Of a DNA stretch of 64,000 bases, positions 58,669 to 64,000 are shown one piece after another. Origin of the DNA: Kribbella monticola (GTDB lineage: Bacteria; Actinomycetota; Actinomycetes; Propionibacteriales; Kribbellaceae); NCBI RefSeq assembly GCF_003261635.1, contig NZ_QFXK01000031.1, positions 124,001 through 188,000 of the forward strand. Reading direction: 5' to 3'. A model generated the notes under the pieces. It saw only the letters and a list, made by a program, of their open reading frames with translations. It searched no databases and was not told the origin of the DNA. Both the position numbers and the translations under genes were made by a program. Every line of letters begins with the position of its first letter. Within the stretch, counting starts at the first letter, position 1.

Positions 58669-59496
58669 CTAGCCCTTGATCGCCCCGCCCAGCGCGAAAG
58701 CGCCGCCCAGTTTGCGGCTCAGCAGCAGGTAGAGCAGCAGAACCGGAGTCGTGTAGATGAGCGAGTACGCCGCGAGTTGGCCGTAGTTCGGCTCGCCGTA
58801 CTGGCCGAAGAAGGTGAAGATGCTGACCGAGGCCGGCAGGCGCTCAGGTGACAGCAGCAGCATGAACGGAACGAAGAAGTTTCCCCACATGCCGATGAAG
58901 GTGAAGATCAGCACGACCGCGATCCCCGGCCACATCAGCGGCAGGACGATCCGGCGGAGCGCCTTCATGTTGCTCGCGCCGTCAACCCACGCCGCTTCCT
59001 CCAGCGAGATCGGTACGCCGTCCATGAACGTCTTCGTCAGCCAGATCGCGAACGGCAGCGAGGAGGTCGCCATGAACATGATCGTCCCGCCGAGGGTGTC
59101 CACCAGGTTCAGCTGAACGAACAAGCCGTAAACCGGCACCATCACCGCGGTGATCGGCAACCCCGTGCAGAACAACACGGTCAGCAGGAACGGCCGGTTG
59201 AACTTGGTCTTGAACCGCGACAATGGATAAGCGGCCAGCACCGCGCACACCATCGTCAGCAACGCCGCCCCGCCGCACAGGATCAGCCCGTTCAGAACCG
59301 GCCGGTACGTCGTGGTGACGTTCAGCACCGCCTTGAAGTTCGCGAAGGTCGGGCTGGTCGGCAACTCGACCCGCAGGCCGGCCGTCCGGTTGACCGAGGC
59401 GAACAAGACCCAGAGCAACGGCAGCACGAAAAGGATGCCGAGGGCAAGCAGGATCAGGTTGGCGGTGAGCTTGCTGATCCGGTCGCGGGCGATCAT
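58669..59496 (-). CDS. Carbohydrate ABC transporter permease, MalG type
   Basis: 275 residues with six membrane segments and the EAA loop EEAAWVDGASNMKALRRIVLPLMWPG (about 185-210), as in MalG/LacG-like permeases. It is the second channel subunit of a sugar importer with the upstream permease and the lipoprotein. The ATG at 59496 overlaps the stop of the first permease (ATGA). No ATPase gene follows; in actinobacteria such transporters commonly share one ATPase (MsiK) encoded elsewhere. Confidence 0.93.
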   Translation of the reverse strand: MIARDRISKLTANLILLALGILFVLPLLWVLFASVNRTAGLRVELPTSPTFANFKAVLNVTTTYRPVLNGLILCGGAALLTMVCAVLAAYPLSRFKTKFNRPFLLTVLFCTGLPITAVMVPVYGLFVQLNLVDTLGGTIMFMATSSLPFAIWLTKTFMDGVPISLEEAAWVDGASNMKALRRIVLPLMWPGIAVVLIFTFIGMWGNFFVPFMLLLSPERLPASVSIFTFFGQYGEPNYGQLAAYSLIYTTPVLLLYLLLSRKLGGAFALGGAIKG

Positions 59497-60425
59497 GCGG
59501 CCTCCGAGTTCAGTCCACGTAGGTAGATCAGCGAGAAGATCGCGCCGATGGCCAGCATCACCAAGGCGATCGCGGTGCCGTAGCCGATCTGCGAGAAGCT
59601 GAACGCCTGCTCGTACATGTACAGGGGAAGGGTCTGGCTCTTGGTCCCGGGTCCGCCCCGGGTCATCGCGTAGATCAGGCCGAACACGCTCAGCGTCTGC
59701 AGCGTGATCAGCATCAGGTTGGTCATAATCGCGCGCGAGATCATCGGCACCGTCACGAACACCAGCCGGCGCCAGCCGCCCGCGCCGTCCATCTCGGCCG
59801 ACTCCTCGATCTCCTTCGGTACCTCGCTGAGCGCGGCCGAGTAGACCAGCATCGAGAACGCCGTACCGCGCCAGATGTTCGCGATCGACACCGCGACGAT
59901 CGGTGCCGCGTACAACCAGTCCTGGCCGGGCAGACCGACCTTGTGCAGGATCACGTTGAGTGTGCCGTCGTCGTTGAAGAACGCGCTCAGCAGGTACGCC
60001 GCGACGATCTCGGGCAGCACCCAGGCACCGATCACCGCGGTACCGACGAAGTTCCGCACGAACTTCGTCGAGCGCCGCATCAGCAGGGCGAGCCCGAGTC
60101 CGAGGGTGTTCTGGCCGATGATCGCCGAGATCAGCGTGAAGACCAGGGTGAGCCAGATCGAGTTGGTGAACGCCGAACTGCCGAAGGCCTTGCGGAAGTT
60201 GTCGAGGCCGACGAACTTCACGTTGGCCGCACCGGTGCCGGTCAGCGCCATGTTGGTGAACGCAGCGTAGACGCAGTACAGGATCGGGCCGGCCAGGAAG
60301 ACCAGCATCAACCCGATGGCCGGTGCCAACGGCATCATCTTCAGGAAGTTGGCGCCGCGCGGGCGCCCGTTCCGGTCGGCCTTACGACCGGCCGGAACGG
60401 GTACTGCGGAAGCAGATGTCGTCAC
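59493..60425 (-). CDS. Carbohydrate ABC transporter permease, MalF type
   Basis: 310 residues with six membrane segments and the loop EEIEESAEMDGAGGWRRLVFVTVPMI (about 205-230), the MalF/LacF-type EAA motif. The first 35 residues are cytosolic and basic. It lies 34 bp after the binding-protein gene and overlaps the MalG-type gene by 4 bp, the usual sugar-ABC order: binding protein, MalF, MalG. Confidence 0.93.
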   Translation of the reverse strand: MTTSASAVPVPAGRKADRNGRPRGANFLKMMPLAPAIGLMLVFLAGPILYCVYAAFTNMALTGTGAANVKFVGLDNFRKAFGSSAFTNSIWLTLVFTLISAIIGQNTLGLGLALLMRRSTKFVRNFVGTAVIGAWVLPEIVAAYLLSAFFNDDGTLNVILHKVGLPGQDWLYAAPIVAVSIANIWRGTAFSMLVYSAALSEVPKEIEESAEMDGAGGWRRLVFVTVPMISRAIMTNLMLITLQTLSVFGLIYAMTRGGPGTKSQTLPLYMYEQAFSFSQIGYGTAIALVMLAIGAIFSLIYLRGLNSEAA

Positions 60426-60459
60426 TGAGAGGTCCCTTTCGAGGGGGTAGCGGCTCTGC

Positions 60460-61854
60460 TCAGTTGCTGGAGGTCGTGGTCTTGTCCTTGCCGACGATGC
60501 CCTCGACCGCTTCGTCGTAGTTCTTGGCCGCCTTCTCCGGCGTCGACTGCCCGGTCATCACGGCTTCCATCGCGGTGATGATCTCGTTGGAGACCTTCGG
60601 GTACTCCGGCAGCGCGGGCCGGTAGACGGTGACCGAGACCAGGTCGGTGAAGAACTGGGTGCTCTTCGACGACGACTTGTACCCCGCGTCGGCCGCGACG
60701 TCCTTGCGGACCGCGATCTGCGCACCGTCGGTGGCGTACTTGGTCGCGTTCTTCTGGGTCTGCAGCGACTGGATGAACTTCCAGGCGGCATCCGGCGACT
60801 TCGACTTGGCCGGAATCGCCCAGGTCCAGCCACCGGAGAGGCTGACCTTGCCCTTCCCGCTGCCGTCCTGGGTCGGCATCGCGGTCTGGCCGAGCACGTC
60901 GGACCACTGCGGCCACGGCTTAGCGCCGGTCTTCAGCCAGTTGTTGTAGAGCCAGGAGCCGTCGAGCGCGATCGCCAGCTTGGAGTTCGGCAGCAGGTCG
61001 CTACCGACCTTGTTGCCCCAGTTCGGGTCGAGCGACTGCTTCGGCTGCGGGGCCAGGCCCTCGGTGAAGACGGTCTTGATGAAGTTCAGCGAGTCCTTGA
61101 AGCCCTGGCTGCCGACGACCCACTTCTTCTGGTCGTAGTTGTAGAGCGTGTCCTTGGTGCCGTAGAGCAGCATCTCGAAGCCCTGCATGGCCGACGCCTC
61201 ACCCATCGGCTTGCCCGAGTAGACGTTCAGCGGGATCACGCCGGGCACCTTGGACTTGATGGTGCGGGCGGTGTTCAGCACGTCGTCCCAGGTCTTCGGC
61301 TGCCAGTTCGCCGGCAGGCCGGCCTTGGCGAAGAGCTGCTTGTTGTACCAGAGCGCGCGGGTGTCCGTGCCGTCCGGTACGCCGTACACCTTGCCGTCCT
61401 GGCCCTTCGCGGCGCCCTTGGCGGTCTCCTCGAACTGGTTCCAGTCCGACCAGTTCTTGATGTAGTCGTCCAGCGGCCGCAGGTAGCCCGCGGTGATGTC
61501 GGAGTTGATCAGGAAGGTGTCCTCGTAGACGATGTCCGGCGCCGTGTTGGGCGAGCGCATCATCAGCTGGATCTTCGTGTAGTAGTCGTTCTCGCTGGCC
61601 ACGACCGGGACGATCTCGACCTTCGAGCCGGGGTTGGCCGCCTCGTACTCCGTCTTGGCGCCGGTGAGGAAGTTCTTCATCACCGTGCCCGGGCCCCACT
61701 GCTGGTAGGCGATCTTGATGTTCGCCGGACCGGAGCTCTGACCGCCCGCTTCGGGCGTCTTGGTAGTCGACCCCTGGCTGCAGGCGGAGACGCCCAGCAG
61801 GAGTGCGCCGACGGCGAGTACACCCGCCCGCTTGAAACCGTTCTTCATCACCAT
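60460..61854 (-). CDS. Extracellular sugar-binding lipoprotein of ABC transporter
   Basis: 464 residues. The signal peptide ends in the lipobox GVSAC with Cys25, followed by a Ser/Thr/Gly linker. The body is a family-1 (MalE/UgpB-like) solute-binding protein: IKIAYQQWGPGTVMKNFLTGAKTEYEAANPG, DIVYEDTFLINSDITAGYLRPLDDYI, GVPDGTDTRALWYNKQLFAKAGL. It captures a sugar or polyol outside the membrane; the ligand is unknown. ATG 61854 is used because GGTGG lies 5 nt upstream; starts at 61863 and 61848 are possible. A 12-bp palindrome further upstream suggests LacI-type control. Confidence 0.92.
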   Translation of the reverse strand: MVMKNGFKRAGVLAVGALLLGVSACSQGSTTKTPEAGGQSSGPANIKIAYQQWGPGTVMKNFLTGAKTEYEAANPGSKVEIVPVVASENDYYTKIQLMMRSPNTAPDIVYEDTFLINSDITAGYLRPLDDYIKNWSDWNQFEETAKGAAKGQDGKVYGVPDGTDTRALWYNKQLFAKAGLPANWQPKTWDDVLNTARTIKSKVPGVIPLNVYSGKPMGEASAMQGFEMLLYGTKDTLYNYDQKKWVVGSQGFKDSLNFIKTVFTEGLAPQPKQSLDPNWGNKVGSDLLPNSKLAIALDGSWLYNNWLKTGAKPWPQWSDVLGQTAMPTQDGSGKGKVSLSGGWTWAIPAKSKSPDAAWKFIQSLQTQKNATKYATDGAQIAVRKDVAADAGYKSSSKSTQFFTDLVSVTVYRPALPEYPKVSNEIITAMEAVMTGQSTPEKAAKNYDEAVEGIVGKDKTTTSSN

Positions 61855-61921
61855 CACGTCCACCTTCGGGCAATCGTTGTCATCCCGGTATCACCGCTCA
61901 AACCCGTCGGGCTTTCCCGTG

Positions 61922-61951
61922 ACCGTAGGAGGCGCGGACCAGTGAAGTCAA
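61922..61951 (-). promoter_or_regulatory. Possible promoter of the sugar ABC operon
   Basis: TTGACT (61951-61946), 18 bp, TACGGT (61927-61922) on the minus strand, about 70 bp before the binding-protein ATG. The alternative -10 TACAAA nearer the palindrome is also possible. Confidence 0.4.
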
Positions 61952-61960
61952 TGGTTTGTA

Positions 61961-61972
61961 GACAACGTTGTC
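61961..61972. promoter_or_regulatory. LacI-type operator of the sugar ABC operon
   Basis: GACAACGTTGTC, a perfect 12-bp palindrome with the central CG typical of LacI-family operators, about 107 bp before the binding-protein ATG. No LacI gene lies in the window. Confidence 0.6.
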
Positions 61973-62062
61973 CCCGCAAGAACGCGACTGCGCGGCGACC
62001 GGTTCGTAACGATCCGGTCACCGCGTTGTCAACGGCTCATGAACGGGTTCGCGACCCTACGC

Positions 62063-63178
62063 TCAGACCGTGACGACCGACGCCTCGTGCCGCCCATGTA
62101 CTGCGGGTCGGCGGCTGCGGTCGCGGGCAGCGCCCAGCGCACACAGCACCAGACCGAGCACCAACCAGCACCCGAGTACTACGAACGGCCGCGCCGAGCC
62201 GGCCCCGTCGAAGAAGCTCACCGAGCGCAACGCCGTACCGGCGGCTCCTGGCGGCAGGAACTGTCCGAGCGTGCCCCAGCCGGTCGGGAGCATCTCAGGT
62301 GCGCTAGTGAGACCGGACAACGGGTTACCGAGCAGCATCATGGTGGCTCCGCCGAGGGCCAGTCCGGCGACACCGAGCAGCCACTCGAGACCCAGCAGGG
62401 TCAGACTGATCGCTGCGATCGACAGGGCGATCACGCTTGCATTGGCGAAGTAGTTGCCTTCGAGTGAGCCGAGCCAGAACTGGAGCACCGCAGCCAGCGC
62501 CAGCGCGCCGGTGATCGCAAACGCGATGGCGGCGGGCACCCGGTTCCGCTCTTTTTTCACGAGTTGAACCAAGGCGCCGGCGCCGATGATCCCACCCAGC
62601 ACCAGCGGCAGTGCCCCCGCAGCGAGACCGGCTCCGCGCGGGTCGTCCGTGGGCAGCGGGACGATGTCGGTCACCTTCGGTGCGGCCTCGCCGTTCTTCG
62701 CGGCCAGGCCGGCCGACAGTTGGGTCAGGATCTGCGCCACTGCGGGGCTGCCTGCGGATGCCGTCAGCACCTCAGGATTCTGCGGGTCGAGAACGATCGC
62801 GCCGTACACGTCCCGATCCTCGATCGACCGGACAGCAGCGCTGCGATCGGCCACCGCCTTGATGTCGAAGCCGCCCGGACGGGCCTTCTCCAGGCCGGCA
62901 CGCACCTGGGCAACCGCGGCGTCCGGACCTGCCACGGCCAACGGAAGGTCGCGCGGCTCGGACCGCGCCGCCGGCCAGGCGAACGCAATCAGCAGCACGG
63001 TCAGCACAGCCGTGAGCAGCGTGACCACAACCACAACCGGCGGCCGCCGCCGCTCCTCCGCACCCGACTGCTCACCGAGCGACCGCTCGGCGTGGGTGGG
63101 CTCCGCGTGGGTGGAGTGCTCGGCGACGTGCCGTGGCTCGCCGGTGACGGCCTTTACGGCGGGGCGATCGGCAGACAT
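62063..63178 (-). CDS. YhgE/Pip-like (ABC-2-like) membrane protein
   Basis: 371 residues. A cytosolic His/Glu-rich start (about 1-48) leads to one membrane helix (VVVVVTLLTAVLTVLLIAFAW), an extracellular domain of about 120 residues (LPLAVAGPDAAVAQVRAGLEKA) and then five membrane segments. This layout resembles YhgE/Pip and ABC-2-type export permeases. No ATPase is near. It is divergent from a TetR regulator, and an operator copy lies in its promoter, so it is probably an efflux-like function released by the TetR ligand. Confidence 0.8.
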   Translation of the reverse strand: MSADRPAVKAVTGEPRHVAEHSTHAEPTHAERSLGEQSGAEERRRPPVVVVVTLLTAVLTVLLIAFAWPAARSEPRDLPLAVAGPDAAVAQVRAGLEKARPGGFDIKAVADRSAAVRSIEDRDVYGAIVLDPQNPEVLTASAGSPAVAQILTQLSAGLAAKNGEAAPKVTDIVPLPTDDPRGAGLAAGALPLVLGGIIGAGALVQLVKKERNRVPAAIAFAITGALALAAVLQFWLGSLEGNYFANASVIALSIAAISLTLLGLEWLLGVAGLALGGATMMLLGNPLSGLTSAPEMLPTGWGTLGQFLPPGAAGTALRSVSFFDGAGSARPFVVLGCWLVLGLVLCALGAARDRSRRPAVHGRHEASVVTV

Positions 63179-63200
63179 TTCCAGACTCCCTCTCTCAAAC

Positions 63201-63258
63201 CGAATGTTCGTTCTTTATTACAGACACGGCCTGCCGCCTTGTCAAGAACGGACATTCG
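63201..63258. promoter_or_regulatory. Paired TetR operators and overlapping divergent promoters
   Basis: CGAATGTTCGTTCT (63201-63214) and AGAACGGACATTCG (63245-63258) are inverted copies with one mismatch. Plus strand: TTGTCA (63239-63244), 17 bp, TAAGTT (63262-63267), then 6 bp to the tetR ATG, so a leaderless mRNA. Minus strand: TTGACA (63245-63240), 19 bp, TAATAA (63220-63215). The -35 elements of the two promoters overlap and each promoter carries one operator copy. Confidence 0.7.
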
Positions 63259-63273
63259 TTTTAAGTTCCGAAC

Positions 63274-63867
63274 ATGCCGAAGGTCACCGTCGAACACCGC
63301 GCCGCCCGGCACGACCAGATCGTCGCCGCGGCCCGCCGCTGCGCGATCGAGCAGGGGTTCCACAAGACGACGATGGCCGACGTCATCCGCGAGTCCGGCT
63401 TGTCGGCGGGCGCCGTCTACGGCTACTTCAAGAGCAAGGACGAGTTGGTCGCCGCCATCGCCGACCAGGCGCTCAGCACCGTCGACAAACTCTTCGAGGG
63501 CATCCTCGCGACCGACCAGCCGCTCACTCCGGTGGCCGCACTCGAAGCGACCCTCGAACACGTCGTCCAGATCGCCGAGCAACCCGGCGGCGACGTCACC
63601 AGAGTCGCCCTGCAGGCGTGGGCCGAGGCGATGCACAACGACGCGATCGCCGGCATCGCACGGGAGAAGTACACCCTGCTCCGCCGCAAGTTCGTCGCCG
63701 TCGCCGAGCGCGGCCAAGCCGACGGAACCATCGACGCCGATACCGACCCCGAATACATCGGCCAGGTGCTCTTCGCCCTGATTCCCGGCTTCCTCCTCCA
63801 ACGCCTGCTGCTCGGCGATGTCTCCCCGCGCAGTTTCAGCATCGGCCTCAGCGCCCTGCTGAAGTGA
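63274..63867 (+). CDS. TetR/AcrR-family repressor
   Basis: 197 residues. The helix-turn-helix is at the start (QIVAAARRCAIEQGFHKTTMADVIRESGLSAGAVYGYFKSKDELVAAI, about 14-62); the C-terminal helical domain binds an inducer and dimerises. No cysteine-based sensing is apparent. ATG 63274 has no ribosome site and lies 6 bp after the -10, so translation is probably from a leaderless mRNA. It most likely represses itself and the divergent membrane protein through the paired operators. Confidence 0.92.
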   Translation: MPKVTVEHRAARHDQIVAAARRCAIEQGFHKTTMADVIRESGLSAGAVYGYFKSKDELVAAIADQALSTVDKLFEGILATDQPLTPVAALEATLEHVVQIAEQPGGDVTRVALQAWAEAMHNDAIAGIAREKYTLLRRKFVAVAERGQADGTIDADTDPEYIGQVLFALIPGFLLQRLLLGDVSPRSFSIGLSALLK

Positions 63868-63987
63868 ATCCCTACCGGGCCAGGCAGAGCGGGAGCAGTC
63901 GCAGCGCGACGAAGTGCAAACCGAAGCCGGCCGCTCGCCACCCGGTCGTGTGGAGAGCGGAGACCCCCTGCGCAGCAAAGGACTCAG
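63868..63987. other. Intergenic region after tetR
   Basis: 120 bp with no supported gene and no strong hairpin. It ends in AAAGGA about 8 nt before a possible new start. Confidence 0.4.
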
Positions 63988-64000
63988 ATGAGCAACAAGC
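63988..64000 (+). CDS. Possible start of a further gene (edge)
   Basis: ATG at 63988 with AAAGGA about 7 nt upstream reads M-S-N-K before the window ends. Too short to identify. Confidence 0.35.

Overview
The window is very GC-rich DNA from a mycothiol-using actinobacterium. It carries a WhiB protein, a SigR/RsrA thiol-oxidation switch with H-x3-C-x2-C zinc motifs, a UsfX/RsbW-SigF pair, a PdtaS kinase and the actinobacterial mini-protein bL37. GTAC-rich spacers and the overall gene set suggest a Kribbella/Nocardioidaceae-like organism, but that placement is inference. No rRNA, tRNA, CRISPR array, insertion sequence or prophage was recognised.

Layout. 0-9.5 kb: an MDR oxidoreductase fragment, malic enzyme, two consecutive polar amino-acid ABC importers (binding protein-permease-ATPase twice), an RsbW-SigF pair and a WhiB1-type regulator. 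9.5-21.6 kb: PdtaS kinase, a DUF2785 protein, a membrane EEP-fold phosphoesterase/nuclease, a DUF3311 + sodium:solute symporter pair, a DUF5317 protein, two tandem membrane HD-GYP proteins (one catalytically degenerate), bL37 and an XRE/NB-ARC/TPR regulator. 21.6-28 kb: rsrA-sigR with a consensus autoregulatory promoter, a small hydrolase, a SRAP (HMCES/YedK) protein, a degenerate GGDEF protein, and a sigma factor fused to a zinc anti-sigma domain, a membrane anchor and three extracellular repeats. 28-34 kb: an archaeal-type aspartyl-tRNA synthetase behind a T-box leader, then a four-gene operon of secreted proteins that share modules. 34-45 kb: M20 peptidase, LuxR-type ATPase regulator, a cytosolic/secreted hydrolase pair, DsbA-like protein, DoxX, aroA-rsgA, DUF2231, hisN. 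45-57.7 kb: ArsR-SRPBCC-VOC operon, MFS exporter, CBS protein, subtilase, a two-component system with a small secreted peptide, an M16 peptidase pair, metallo-hydrolase, DUF4190 and a TipA-like regulator. 58-64 kb: VOC protein, a sugar ABC importer without its ATPase, and a membrane protein divergent from a TetR regulator.

The order and strands of whiB1, pdtaS, rsrA/rshA, sigR/sigH, SRAP, aroA and rsgA match the M. tuberculosis Rv3219-Rv3228 neighbourhood. The genes in between (about 11-21.6 kb and 24.4-41.3 kb) look like lineage-specific insertions into a conserved stress-response block.

The strongest points are these: (1) a complete translational T-box with an Asp (GAC) specifier at about 27.85-28.07 kb in front of the archaeal-type AspRS; (2) the modular secreted-protein operon at 29.4-34.05 kb with SipW/TasA-like N-termini; (3) the sigma/anti-sigma/receptor fusion paired with a degenerate GGDEF protein; (4) compact self-regulated promoters at sigR, the ArsR operon and the TetR pair, all apparently giving leaderless mRNAs; (5) repeated short tandem duplications placed exactly at gene borders.
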